From the NCBI GenBank assembly GCA_947453965.1, contig CANGIQ010000017.1, positions 1 to 59,719 of the forward strand: 59,719 nt of DNA. Direction: 5' to 3'. The position numbers and the translations under genes are program-made. The stretch is from Comamonadaceae bacterium. GTDB taxonomy: Bacteria; Pseudomonadota; Gammaproteobacteria; Burkholderiales; Burkholderiaceae_C. Shown here piece after piece: positions 8,213 to 16,234 of this stretch (position 1 is its first letter; the number at the start of each line of letters is the position of its first letter). The notes beneath the pieces were generated by a model. That model was not told the origin of the DNA, did not search any database, and saw only the letters and a list, made by a program, of their open reading frames with translations.

Positions 8213-8959
8213 ATGAGACTGCGCCTGTTCTTGGCACTGACAAGTGCCCTGTGTTGCCTCACCACGCAAGCCGGTGAGGTCGCAGTTGCCGTGGCGGCCA
8301 ACTTCAGCGCCCCGATGAAAAAAATTGCCAAGGCATTTGAGCAAGACACAGGGCACAAAGCCCAACTGGCCTTTGGGGCCACCGGCAAGTTCTACGCCCA
8401 AATCAAAAACGGTGCGCCCTTTGCCGTGCTGCTGGCCGCGGATGACGAAACACCCGCACGCTTAGAAAAAGAAGGTCTTGCCGTGGCCGGTACACGTTTC
8501 ACTTACGCCGTGGGTCGTTTGGCCCTGTGGAGCAAGCAGCCCAACTTCGTGGACGACAAGGGCGACATACTGCGCAGCAACCGTTTTGAAAAACTAGCCA
8601 TCGCCGATCCCAAGCTCGCCCCTTACGGCGCAGCTGCCATGGAAGTGCTGCAACGCATGGATGTGCAAGCTAAGGTCACGTCCAAAATCGTGCAAGGCGA
8701 CAGCATTGGCCAAACCTACCAGTTCGTCAGCACCGAAAACGCGCAGCTGGGTTTTGTGGCCTTGTCGCAAATCTCTGTTGACGCTCGCATCACCCAAGGC
8801 TCGGCCTGGGTCGTGCCACAAAGCCTGCACACCCCGCTTCAGCAAGACGCGGTGCTGCTCAAGGCGGGCAAAGACAACGCGGCAGCCCTAGCGTTGTTGA
8901 AATACCTGCAAAGCGATGTTGCTAAAACCATCATCCGTGGTTACGGCTACGCCCTGTAA
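8213..8959 (+). CDS. modA: Molybdate ABC transporter, periplasmic binding protein
   Basis: ModA captures molybdate in the periplasm for import. The 248-residue protein has a short signal peptide (MRLRLFLALTSALCC, cleavage near residue 22 after QAG or nearby) and the ModA motifs AAANFSAPMKKIAKAFE-like (AANFSAPMK near 29), FGATGKFYAQIKNGAPF near 55 and LLAADDETP. An in-frame TTG six bases upstream exists, but the ATG fits the signal peptide better. It forms modABC with the next two genes and follows puuD closely, so molybdate uptake may be co-expressed with purine oxidation, which depends on a molybdenum enzyme. Confidence 0.94.
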   Translation: MRLRLFLALTSALCCLTTQAGEVAVAVAANFSAPMKKIAKAFEQDTGHKAQLAFGATGKFYAQIKNGAPFAVLLAADDETPARLEKEGLAVAGTRFTYAVGRLALWSKQPNFVDDKGDILRSNRFEKLAIADPKLAPYGAAAMEVLQRMDVQAKVTSKIVQGDSIGQTYQFVSTENAQLGFVALSQISVDARITQGSAWVVPQSLHTPLQQDAVLLKAGKDNAAALALLKYLQSDVAKTIIRGYGYAL

Positions 8960-8968
8960 AGTGTGGGC

Positions 8969-9673
8969 ATGCATTTGAGCGCTGAAGATTTCCAAGCCAT
9001 TGTGCTGACACTGCAACTCGCCAGCGTCACTACCGTGTTGTTGCTGTTGTTGGCCACGCCGCTGGCGTGGTGGCTGGCGCACACGCGTTCAGCTTGGCGC
9101 TCTCCTGTGGCTTCCTTGGTGGCGCTGCCCTTGGTGCTGCCACCGACGGTGCTGGGTTTTTATTTGCTGGTGGCGCTGGGACCTCATGGTCCGATTGGCC
9201 AGTTCACGCAATCGGCCGGCTGGGGCTTGTTGGCGTTTAGTTTTTGGGGCTTGGTGTTGGGCTCGGTCGTGTATTCGCTGCCGTTTGCTGTGCAGCCCCT
9301 CGTCAACGCGTTTGAAGCCATGGGCCCACGCCCGATGGAAGTTGCCGCCACATTGCGGGCCAGCACCTGGGATGCCTTCTTCACCGTGGCCGTGCCGTTG
9401 GCCAAGCCGGGTTTTGTGATGGCCGCCATGCTGAGCTTTGCGCACACCGTGGGTGAGTTTGGTGTGGTGCTGATGATCGGCGGCAACATCCCCGACCAAA
9501 CCCGCGTGGTGTCGACCCAAATTTACGGTCACGTCGAAGCGATGGAATATGCGCAAGCGCATGGCTTGGCCGGTGTGATGTTGGTGTTCTCGTTTGTGGT
9601 GTTGTTGGGCTTGTCGTGGTTGAACCGTCGTCCGAATCGTCACGCCCATCGCCATCAAAAGGTGGATGCATGA
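8969..9673 (+). CDS. modB: Molybdate ABC transporter permease
   Basis: A 234-residue inner-membrane permease that forms the molybdate channel. It shows five to six hydrophobic segments and the ModB signature [12 protein letters not shown] near residue 50, plus the ABC coupling loop ([20 protein letters not shown] near 125) that docks on ModC. An in-frame GTG six bases earlier is an alternative start. Its last codon overlaps the modC start in ATGA, so the two are translationally coupled. Confidence 0.93.
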   Translation: MHLSAEDFQAIVLTLQLASVTTVLLLLLATPLAWWLAHTRSAWRSPVASLVALPLVLPPTVLGFYLLVALGPHGPIGQFTQSAGWGLLAFSFWGLVLGSVVYSLPFAVQPLVNAFEAMGPRPMEVAATLRASTWDAFFTVAVPLAKPGFVMAAMLSFAHTVGEFGVVLMIGGNIPDQTRVVSTQIYGHVEAMEYAQAHGLAGVMLVFSFVVLLGLSWLNRRPNRHAHRHQKVDA

Positions 9674-10746
9674 GCATCCATTTGCAGCTGGACCTTGCAC
9701 GTGCCGACTTTGAGGTGTCGCTCGATGTGCAGTTGCCCGCGCATGGCATCAGCGTGATTTACGGGCCTTCGGGTTGTGGCAAAACCACCTTGTTGCGCTG
9801 TGTGGCTGGCTTAGAGCCATCGGCGCGTGGACGCGTGCAAGTGGGCCATGAGGTATGGCAAGACGATGCACAGGGGGTGCGCCTGCCCACGCACCAACGC
9901 GCGGTGGGCTATGTGTTTCAAGAAGCGTCCTTGTTTGACCACTTGGATGTGGCGGGCAACTTGGCCTACGGCTTGCAACGCAGCCGCAACCATGTGAGCG
10001 ATACCGTGTTGCAGCAAGCCATTGAGCTGTTGGGCATTGGCCATGTGCTCAAACGTCGCAGCCATGAGCTGTCGGGTGGCGAGCGTCAACGCGTGGCGAT
10101 TGCACGTGCCTTGGTTACGCAGCCGCGTTTGTTGCTGTTAGACGAACCTTTGGCAGCCCTGGACCATGCCCGCAAGCAAGACGTGCTGCCGTGGCTAGAA
10201 AAATTACGCGATGACTTGAACATTCCCATGCTCTACGTCACGCATGCGGTGGACGAAGTGGCGCGCTTGGCCGATACCTTGGTGGTGATGCATGCAGGTC
10301 GCATCCAGGCCAATGGCCCGGTGGCCGAGGTGTTGACGCAAGCCGACCTACCCGTGGTGGTGGGCGAGGATGCCGGTGCATTGCTCACAGGCGTGGTGCT
10401 GCGCATTGATGCGCCATGGCATTTGGCCCAAGTCGGCTTTGCCGGTGGCGCACTCTGGGTGCGTGACAGCGGCTTGGCCGTCGGTCAAACCGTGCGCTTG
10501 CGGGTGCTGGCCCGTGACGTGAGCGTGACCTTGGCAGCGGCCACAGACACCAGCATTCAAAACCACCTGCCCTGCGTGGTGGACGCCATCACGCCCGATG
10601 CGCACCCCTCACAAACCTTGCTGCGCTTGCGCTGTGGCGATACCGTGTTGCTGTCGCGGGTGACGGCGCGTGGCGTGCATGCGCTGGGGCTGCACGTTGG
10701 CATGGCTGCATGGGCGCAAGTGAAGTCGGTGGCGCTCGTTAAATAA
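9670..10746 (+). CDS. modC: Molybdate ABC transporter ATP-binding protein
   Basis: A 358-residue ATPase that powers molybdate import. Walker A is GPSGCGKTT near residue 34, the signature is LSGGERQR near 136, and Walker B is [12 protein letters not shown] near 155. The C-terminal part (about 250-358) contains a Mop/TOBE-type molybdate-binding regulatory domain, which in characterised ModC proteins mediates feedback inhibition. No modE regulator gene is adjacent. The gene ends four bases before the stop of the convergent toxin gene. Confidence 0.94.
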   Translation: MSIHLQLDLARADFEVSLDVQLPAHGISVIYGPSGCGKTTLLRCVAGLEPSARGRVQVGHEVWQDDAQGVRLPTHQRAVGYVFQEASLFDHLDVAGNLAYGLQRSRNHVSDTVLQQAIELLGIGHVLKRRSHELSGGERQRVAIARALVTQPRLLLLDEPLAALDHARKQDVLPWLEKLRDDLNIPMLYVTHAVDEVARLADTLVVMHAGRIQANGPVAEVLTQADLPVVVGEDAGALLTGVVLRIDAPWHLAQVGFAGGALWVRDSGLAVGQTVRLRVLARDVSVTLAAATDTSIQNHLPCVVDAITPDAHPSQTLLRLRCGDTVLLSRVTARGVHALGLHVGMAAWAQVKSVALVK

Positions 10747-10750
10747 AGCG

Positions 10751-11065
10751 TTAAACGCCAGAAACCACCACATCCATGGCCGCGATCAGTTCGCTGGCAT
10801 GTGCTGCGGCATTACCAATGATTCGACCCAAGCTGCGTGTGGGCAGAGGGGCTGTGTAGTGGGCGAGTGCGCGCAGGTGCTGGCCGTTCACTTTGACGAT
10901 TGGGCAAAGCTTGTCGGGCGCCTTGTCTGCAAATTCAATGGTGGCGAGTGGCATGGTCAAGCGTGTTGCCAGCGCATCGAGCAAATCACTTTGCATGACC
11001 ACCACATATGGGATGCCATACGCACTGCTCTCGCTGGGGTTGGTGTAAACATCAAACTGGGCCAT
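10751..11065 (-). CDS. ccdB: CcdB-family toxin
   Basis: A 104-residue protein of the CcdB family, gyrase-poisoning toxins of type II toxin-antitoxin modules. Family features are the N-terminal MAQFDVYTNP, the YVVVMQSDLLD strand, a LCPIV-type core strand and the C-terminal helix (IIGNAAAHASELIAAMD) that in F-plasmid CcdB contacts gyrase. Length matches the roughly 100-residue family norm, so it looks intact. It lies six bases downstream of the antitoxin and ends four bases from modC. The antitoxin is not a standard CcdA; see that entry. Confidence 0.88.
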   Translation of the reverse strand: MAQFDVYTNPSESSAYGIPYVVVMQSDLLDALATRLTMPLATIEFADKAPDKLCPIVKVNGQHLRALAHYTAPLPTRSLGRIIGNAAAHASELIAAMDVVVSGV

Positions 11066-11071
11066 GTCGGT

Positions 11072-11341
11072 TTACCAGGGGCGTAAATCGGCGCCAGGAA
11101 TACCTTGTTGCTCGACCCACCTGTTTTGCGCGGCAATCCAATCACCAAACTCGGCTTCAAACCTCTTTTTGCGAGAGGCCAAACTGCTGTTGTTTTGGTT
11201 GGCTTGCAGCGCACGGTATTGGTCGGCGGAGAGAATGACGGTGTCAATCTGCCCTGCTTTTTCTACAAACACAGGCTCGCGCTTAGCGAGTGCACAAATA
11301 CTGCCAAATCGGTTTTTGGCTTCTGTGGCGGTGATTTGCAT
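11072..11341 (-). CDS. Chimeric antitoxin: Phd/YefM-like N-terminus with CcdA-like C-terminus
   Basis: An 89-residue antitoxin partnered with CcdB. The N-terminal half (MQITATEAKNRFGSICALAK then VILSADQYRAL near residue 42) is a Phd/YefM DNA-binding fold, as in antitoxins of Doc or YoeB toxins. The C-terminal 35 residues, rich in charge and ending in WVEQQGIPGADLRPW, resemble the CcdA tail that wraps CcdB (F-plasmid CcdA ends FIEMNGSFADENRDW). The longer open frame upstream has no family match, and the internal ATG begins exactly at the Phd domain. Likely autoregulated through its N-terminal domain. Phd identity is clear; the CcdA-like tail is my reading from pattern similarity. Confidence 0.8.
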   Translation of the reverse strand: MQITATEAKNRFGSICALAKREPVFVEKAGQIDTVILSADQYRALQANQNNSSLASRKKRFEAEFGDWIAAQNRWVEQQGIPGADLRPW

Positions 11342-11396
11342 GGCTTGCTCCTGGTGATTGGCTATTTTAGCTAATCCAGTTTCTCGGGCGCAAGAA

Positions 11397-12161
11397 CTAA
11401 AACCACCAAGCCACCGCATAAGGAATCACCACCGCGCCCACAATGCCGTGCAAGCCCATGCCGAGGCTGGCGTAGGCCCCGGCTTCGGCATTCACGCTGA
11501 ACGCACGCGAGGTGCCAATGCCGTGCGCAGCCACACCCAGTGCAAAACCGCGTTGCCACCACGCAGTGATGCGCAAGGCGTCGAGCACGTAGCGGCCCAG
11601 CACGGCACCCAAGATGCCGGTGCTGACCGCGAAGATGGCGGTCAAGGTGGGTGAGGCTTGCACGCGCTCGGCAATGCCCATTGCAATGGGTGCGGTGACC
11701 GACTTGGCCACCAAGCCACGCACCAGCGACTCGTCCACGCCCAGCCAAAGCGCCATGCCCACCGCGGTGAACACCGAGGTGATGCCACCAGCCACCAACG
11801 ACAACAGCAACACCAGCATGCGGCCTTTGAGCGATGCCAAACCTTTGTAGATCGGAATGGCCAAAGCGACCGTGGCCGTGCCGAGCAAAAAGTGCACAAA
11901 CTGCGCGCCCTCGAAATACTTGGCATAGGGCATGTCGAGCAGGGTGATGCTGAGCGTGACCACCAGCACCGCAATCAACACCGGGTTGGCCAGCGGGTTG
12001 CGCTGGCTGCGCTCGTACAGCGTGAGGCCTAACAGGTATGCACTGAGCGTGAGCACCAAGGCCAGCAAGGGGCTGCCCGAGAGGTAGACCCAAATTTCAG
12101 AGATGGGCGGCAAGTGGGCGGGTGAGTGCGCGAGAGATGGAGCGGCTAATGGGGTGTTCAT
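11397..12161 (-). CDS. lrgB: LrgB/CidB family membrane protein
   Basis: A 254-residue polytopic membrane protein with about seven hydrophobic segments and the LrgB motifs FLLGTATVALAIPIY, LVAKSVTAPIAMGIAERV and the C-terminal GTSRAFSVNAEAGAYASLGM. LrgB works with LrgA. The pair was first linked to murein hydrolase control, but related proteins transport pyruvate (B. subtilis PftAB) and glycolate/glycerate (plant PLGG1, an LrgA-LrgB fusion). It overlaps lrgA by four bases. Its location next to tartrate-to-glycerate genes makes a small-acid transport role worth considering. Confidence 0.9.
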   Translation of the reverse strand: MNTPLAAPSLAHSPAHLPPISEIWVYLSGSPLLALVLTLSAYLLGLTLYERSQRNPLANPVLIAVLVVTLSITLLDMPYAKYFEGAQFVHFLLGTATVALAIPIYKGLASLKGRMLVLLLSLVAGGITSVFTAVGMALWLGVDESLVRGLVAKSVTAPIAMGIAERVQASPTLTAIFAVSTGILGAVLGRYVLDALRITAWWQRGFALGVAAHGIGTSRAFSVNAEAGAYASLGMGLHGIVGAVVIPYAVAWWF

Positions 12162-12505
12162 GGTGCTGCGTCCTTCTTGCTGAGAACTTTGAGCAAGCCC
12201 GCCGTCACACCTACCGTAGCCACCACGCTCACCACTAGCGCAGCACTGATGGCCCAGGCGTTGGCTTGTAGCAGCGGCAAGTAAAGCACCACGCCCACCG
12301 AGGCGGGAATGAACAACAAGCCCAGATGCTGCAAGATGCTGCTGCCGACCAGGTCAATGCGCTCGGGCACCTTGCCTCGCAGGCTGAGGAAGATCAGCAA
12401 CAGCACCAAGCCTAACACGGGCCCCGGAATAAAAGACAAGGCGAACTTAGAGAGCAGCTCACCGAGCGCTTGGAAAATGAAGAGTTGAACCAGGCCTTGA
12501 ATCAT
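12158..12505 (-). CDS. lrgA: LrgA/CidA family holin-like protein
   Basis: A 115-residue protein with four hydrophobic segments and the LrgA/CidA core IPGPVLGLVLLLIFLSLRG, followed by the LLFIPASVGVVLY segment. It is the small partner of LrgB and is expressed first in the operon. The gene is divergent from the D-tartrate dehydratase gene with a 127-base spacer that could hold a shared control region. No LytTR or LysR gene lies directly beside it. Confidence 0.88.
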   Translation of the reverse strand: MIQGLVQLFIFQALGELLSKFALSFIPGPVLGLVLLLIFLSLRGKVPERIDLVGSSILQHLGLLFIPASVGVVLYLPLLQANAWAISAALVVSVVATVGVTAGLLKVLSKKDAAP

Positions 12506-12632
12506 GGGCTCAGTGTAGGCAAGGTGTCTCGGATTGACCAGTCAAAACTGTTGTGATCAAAACAGATCCATTGGTCTCATGCGCCACTCACTTAACATGT
12601 CGGCCACCCCTGAAATAGATTGAGGAATTCAA

Positions 12633-13799
12633 ATGAAAATCGTAGACATCCGCGAAGTGACCTTGCCGATCAGCTCACCAATCCGCAATGCTTACATCGA
12701 CTTCAGCAAAATGACCTTGAGCCTGGTGGCCGTCATCACCGATGTGATCCGTGATGGCAAGCCCGTCGTCGGCTATGGCTTCAATTCCAATGGCCGCTAC
12801 GGTCAGGGCACCTTGATGCGTGAGCGCTTTATCCCGCGTGTGCTCGACGCCAAGCCCGACAGTTTGCTGGACGACACGGGCAATAACTTGGACCCCCACA
12901 AAATTTGGGCCACGCTGTTCACCAACGAAAAACCTGGCGGCCATGGTGAGCGCTCGGTGGCCATGGGCACCATCGACATGGCCGTGTGGGACGCCGTGGC
13001 CAAAATTGAAGGCAAGCCCTTGTTCCAGTTGCTGGCAGACCGTTATGGCAACGGCCAACCCAACCGCAAGGTGTTTGTGTATGCGGCAGGCGGGTACTAC
13101 TACCCAGGGCAAGATCACGAAAAACTCAAAGACGAAATGCGCAGCTACATCGACCGTGGTTACTCGGTCGTGAAGCAAAAAATTGGCGGTGCGTCCTTGG
13201 ACGAAGACTTGCGCCGCATCGATTCGGTTCTGAGCGTTTTGAAAGACGGGCAACGCTTGTGTGTGGACGCCAACGGCCGCTTTGACCGTGACACGGCCGT
13301 GGCCTACGCCAAAGCTCTGTCGCAATACGATTTGTTTTGGTACGAAGAGGCGGGTGATCCGCTCGACTACGAGCTGCAAGCCACGCTGCGCAGCTATTAC
13401 AAAAACCCCATGGCCACTGGCGAGAACTTGTTCTCGATGCAAGACGCCCGCAACCTGATTCGCTATGGCGGCATGCGACCCGACCGGGATTGGTTGCAGT
13501 TTGACTGCGCCTTGAGCTACGGTTTGGTGGAGTACCTGCGAACGCTGGACATGCTCAAAGAACATGGCTGGTCAGCCAGCCGCTGCATTCCGCACGGCGG
13601 TCATCAAATGTCATTGAACATTGCGGCAGGTTTGGGCCTAGGGGGCAACGAAAGCTACCCAGACTTGTTCCAACCCTTCGGTGGATTCCCCGACGGCGTG
13701 AAGGTGGAGAACAGCTTCATCACCATGCCAGATTTGCCTGGCATTGGCTTTGAAGGCAAGTCTGATTTGTTCAAGGTGATGCAGGATTTGTCGCGTTAA
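12633..13799 (+). CDS. tarD: D-tartrate dehydratase (enolase superfamily)
   Basis: A 388-residue enolase-superfamily enzyme expected to dehydrate D-tartrate to oxaloacetate. Overall sequence (SPIRNAYIDFSKMTLSLVAV, GYGFNSNGRYGQG, TNEKPGGHGERSVA) matches what I recall of characterised Bradyrhizobium D-tartrate dehydratase. Metal ligands are visible as D212 (VDAN), E238/E239 and E264 (GEN). The catalytic KxK is K181-Q-K183, and the opposing base is H321 in the PHGGH motif; K100 is a likely substrate residue. GAGGA precedes the ATG. It heads a tartrate locus with ttuC and a glycerate kinase downstream. Its stop codon overlaps that of the convergent deaminase gene in TTAA. Confidence 0.87.
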   Translation: MKIVDIREVTLPISSPIRNAYIDFSKMTLSLVAVITDVIRDGKPVVGYGFNSNGRYGQGTLMRERFIPRVLDAKPDSLLDDTGNNLDPHKIWATLFTNEKPGGHGERSVAMGTIDMAVWDAVAKIEGKPLFQLLADRYGNGQPNRKVFVYAAGGYYYPGQDHEKLKDEMRSYIDRGYSVVKQKIGGASLDEDLRRIDSVLSVLKDGQRLCVDANGRFDRDTAVAYAKALSQYDLFWYEEAGDPLDYELQATLRSYYKNPMATGENLFSMQDARNLIRYGGMRPDRDWLQFDCALSYGLVEYLRTLDMLKEHGWSASRCIPHGGHQMSLNIAAGLGLGGNESYPDLFQPFGGFPDGVKVENSFITMPDLPGIGFEGKSDLFKVMQDLSR

Positions 13800-15229
13800 C
13801 TTGAGGCTGTCAAGGCCAACTGCAAGGCCAGTTGGTTATGCCGCTCAATCAGCGGCCCCATGTCCACGGTCGCAATCTCTCCCGCGCGTACGACGACACG
13901 TCCATTGACGATGGTGTAGTCCGCGTTGTCGCTGGCGCAAAGTAGAAGCGCCCCCACGGGGTCGTGCACTGCGCCACCGGCCATGCTGAGTGTGTCGGTG
14001 CGGAACATCGCAATGTCAGCGCAGAAGCCGGGCTTGATTTGTCCCAATTCATGGGCCCGTCCCAGCACCTGGGCACCGCCGCGTGTGGCTAAACGCAGTG
14101 CGTCACGGGGTGTCATGTCTGAGGGGCCCAAGTCACAGCCGAACACGGTGCGTTCGTTTTCAATGCGGGGAGCTTCCAGTGCGCGCCCCACGCGTGCCAG
14201 CAACATGGCTTGGCGCGCCTCGTTGAGCAGGTGGGCGGCGTCGTTGCTGGCGCTGCCGTCAACGCCTAAGCCAATGGGCACCCCGGCGTCCAACATTTTG
14301 CGCAGCGGCAAGATGCCGCTGGCCAAGCGCATATTGCTGCACGGGCAGTGGGCAATGCCGGTGCGCGTTTTGGCAAACAAGTAGGTGCCTTCGTCGTCGA
14401 GTTTGACGCAGTGGGCATGCCACACATCGTCACCCACCCAGCCCAGGTCCTGTGCATATTGCGCAGGTGTGCAGTTGAATTTTTCTTTCGTGTACGCAAT
14501 GTCGTGGTCGTTCTCGGCCAAGTGGGTGTGCAGGCGCACGCCGTGGGCACGGGCCAGTTGGGCGGACTCACGCATCAGGTCTTGACTCACGCTGAAGGGC
14601 GAACAGGGCGCCACGGCCACATGCGTCATCGCGCCAAAGCTGGCGTCGTGGTAGGTCTCAATCAGACGCTGGGTTTCTTTGAGGATGAAGGCTTCTTTTT
14701 CCACCACACGATCGGGTGGCAAGCCGCCTTGGCTTTCACCCACGCTCATGCTGCCGCGTGTGGCCGTGAAGCGCATGCCGATGGTGTGGGCGGCTTCAAT
14801 GCTGTCGTCCAGTCGCACGCCGTTGGGATAGATGTAGAGGTGGTCGCTGCTGGTGGTGCAGCCGCTCAGCAGCAACTCAGCCATGGCCACTTGGTTAGAC
14901 ACCCGCACCATCTCGGGTGTGAGCCCGGCCCAAATGGGGTACAGACCTTGCAGCCAGCTAAAGAGCTCGGCGTTTTGCACCTGCGGCACCGCACGCGTGA
15001 GGCTTTGCACCATGTGGTGGTGTGTGTTGATCAGACCTGGCACCACCACATGGCGGCGGGCATCAATCACTTCATCAACTTGCTTGAGGAGCACGTCGAT
15101 GTTCTCGTCAGCAGGGATGATGCGTTCAATGCGGCCATCGCGCAGCAGCAGTGAGGCGTCTTTGAGTTCGGTGTTGGCGTCGTCTTGTGTGGCGATGCAG
15201 CGTGCGCGGTGGATCAGCAGGGTGGTCAT
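13796..15229 (-). CDS. 8-oxoguanine deaminase (amidohydrolase superfamily)
   Basis: A 477-residue metal-dependent deaminase of the AtzB/TrzN-like amidohydrolase group, closest in pattern to 8-oxoguanine deaminases, which turn 8-oxoguanine into urate. Metal-site motifs are GLINTHHHMVQSLTR near residue 61, HTHLAEN near 227, a histidine in VWHAHCVK near 270 and the catalytic aspartate in GLGVDGSASND near 320. A longer open frame upstream runs into the LysR gene and is not family-like; the ATG overlaps the LysR stop as ATGA. The product, urate, would feed PuuD, linking this gene to the purine theme. Other N-heterocycle deaminases cannot be fully excluded. Confidence 0.8.
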   Translation of the reverse strand: MTTLLIHRARCIATQDDANTELKDASLLLRDGRIERIIPADENIDVLLKQVDEVIDARRHVVVPGLINTHHHMVQSLTRAVPQVQNAELFSWLQGLYPIWAGLTPEMVRVSNQVAMAELLLSGCTTSSDHLYIYPNGVRLDDSIEAAHTIGMRFTATRGSMSVGESQGGLPPDRVVEKEAFILKETQRLIETYHDASFGAMTHVAVAPCSPFSVSQDLMRESAQLARAHGVRLHTHLAENDHDIAYTKEKFNCTPAQYAQDLGWVGDDVWHAHCVKLDDEGTYLFAKTRTGIAHCPCSNMRLASGILPLRKMLDAGVPIGLGVDGSASNDAAHLLNEARQAMLLARVGRALEAPRIENERTVFGCDLGPSDMTPRDALRLATRGGAQVLGRAHELGQIKPGFCADIAMFRTDTLSMAGGAVHDPVGALLLCASDNADYTIVNGRVVVRAGEIATVDMGPLIERHNQLALQLALTASS

Positions 15230-16131
15230 GGTGAAGACTTTAACGCCTCCGCCAGAAAGCTCACAAACGCTTGCACCCGCGCCGCCGTCTGATGACGTGG
15301 CGGGTAAACCGCATAGATATCTGCCGCAGGTGTGGGGTAGTTTTCTAGCACCTGGCGCAAGCGGCCGCTGCGCAGGTATTTGGCAATGTCCCACTCTGCG
15401 CGCATCAGCACACCGTGGCCGGCCAAAGCCCAGCTGACGGCGATTTCGCCATCGTTGGTGCTGAGCGTGCCGCGCACTTTGACGGTGTCCATTTTTTTGC
15501 CGTTTTGAAAATGCCAAATGCCATAGGCCTCATCGCCTTGGCGAATGCCGATGCAGTTGTGTTGCGCCAAATCAGCGGGCACTTTGGGTGTGCCATGTTT
15601 AGCCAAGTAAGCAGGGGAGGCGCAAATCAAGCGTCGGTTCGACGCGATCTGTTTGGCCATGATGCGTGCGTCCGGTGGTTCGCCAAAGCGGATGCACACA
15701 TCAAACGCATCCTCATTCAAAGGGGGCGGGTTGACCGTGAGTTGCAACTGCACTTCAACGTCAGGGTAAGACTTGGTGAATTGCGAAATCAGTGGCGCAA
15801 TGTGACTGCGCCCAAAGCCGAGCGTGGCATTCACGCGCAACAGGCCTTTGGGGGATGCGAGGGCGCTGCTGACTTGGCGCTCCATGTCGTCAATGTCGGC
15901 CAAGATGCGTCGGGCGTGGGCCAAGTACAGCTCGCCCTCGGGCGTGAGGCTCATGCGTCGTGTGGTGCGGTGCATGAGTTGCACGCCTAAGCGCGTTTCC
16001 ATCTGCGTCAGGCGTTTGCTGACGGCCGGCGTGGTCACGTTCAGCTCACGTGCGGTGGCCGACAAGCTGCCGGTGCGCACCAGCAGGCTAAAAAATGCCA
16101 TTTCAGAAGGGGCAGAGCTGGGGGTTGTCAT
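15226..16131 (-). CDS. LysR-family regulator of the tartrate locus (TtuA/DmlR-like)
   Basis: A 301-residue LysR protein with an N-terminal helix-turn-helix (LNVTTPAVSKRLTQMETRLG near residue 29) and a C-terminal effector domain of the DmlR/TtuA type (LRVNATLGFGRSHIAPLI near 97). It is divergent from the tartrate dehydrogenase gene across a 103-base AT-rich spacer, the classic arrangement of a local activator. Its stop overlaps the start of the 8-oxoguanine deaminase gene, so the deaminase is made from the same message. Tartrate or malate is the likely effector by analogy. Confidence 0.9.
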   Translation of the reverse strand: MTTPSSAPSEMAFFSLLVRTGSLSATARELNVTTPAVSKRLTQMETRLGVQLMHRTTRRMSLTPEGELYLAHARRILADIDDMERQVSSALASPKGLLRVNATLGFGRSHIAPLISQFTKSYPDVEVQLQLTVNPPPLNEDAFDVCIRFGEPPDARIMAKQIASNRRLICASPAYLAKHGTPKVPADLAQHNCIGIRQGDEAYGIWHFQNGKKMDTVKVRGTLSTNDGEIAVSWALAGHGVLMRAEWDIAKYLRSGRLRQVLENYPTPAADIYAVYPPRHQTAARVQAFVSFLAEALKSSP

Positions 16132-16143
16132 TGTTAAATCATA

Positions 16144-16160
16144 TTCAATAATGAATTGAA
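16144..16160. promoter_or_regulatory. Probable LysR operator between LysR and ttuC
   Basis: A perfect dyad TTCAAT (16144-16149), five-base spacer, ATTGAA (16155-16160) lies 13 bases from the LysR start. Size and spacing fit a LysR T-N11-A box. The flanks are very AT-rich (ATTTATGATTTATGAATTAT). Confidence 0.5.
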
Positions 16161-16234
16161 AAATTTATGATTTATGAATTATGGATGGCCATAGAGTGAC
16201 GCTTTGTTTCAATCTATCCAAAAACGAGCGCCCC

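Noticed and set aside
7001..8401. 466-residue minus-strand frame across puuD
   Set aside because: It is a His/Gln-rich antisense shadow of puuD, whose haem motif and membrane segments are unmistakable.
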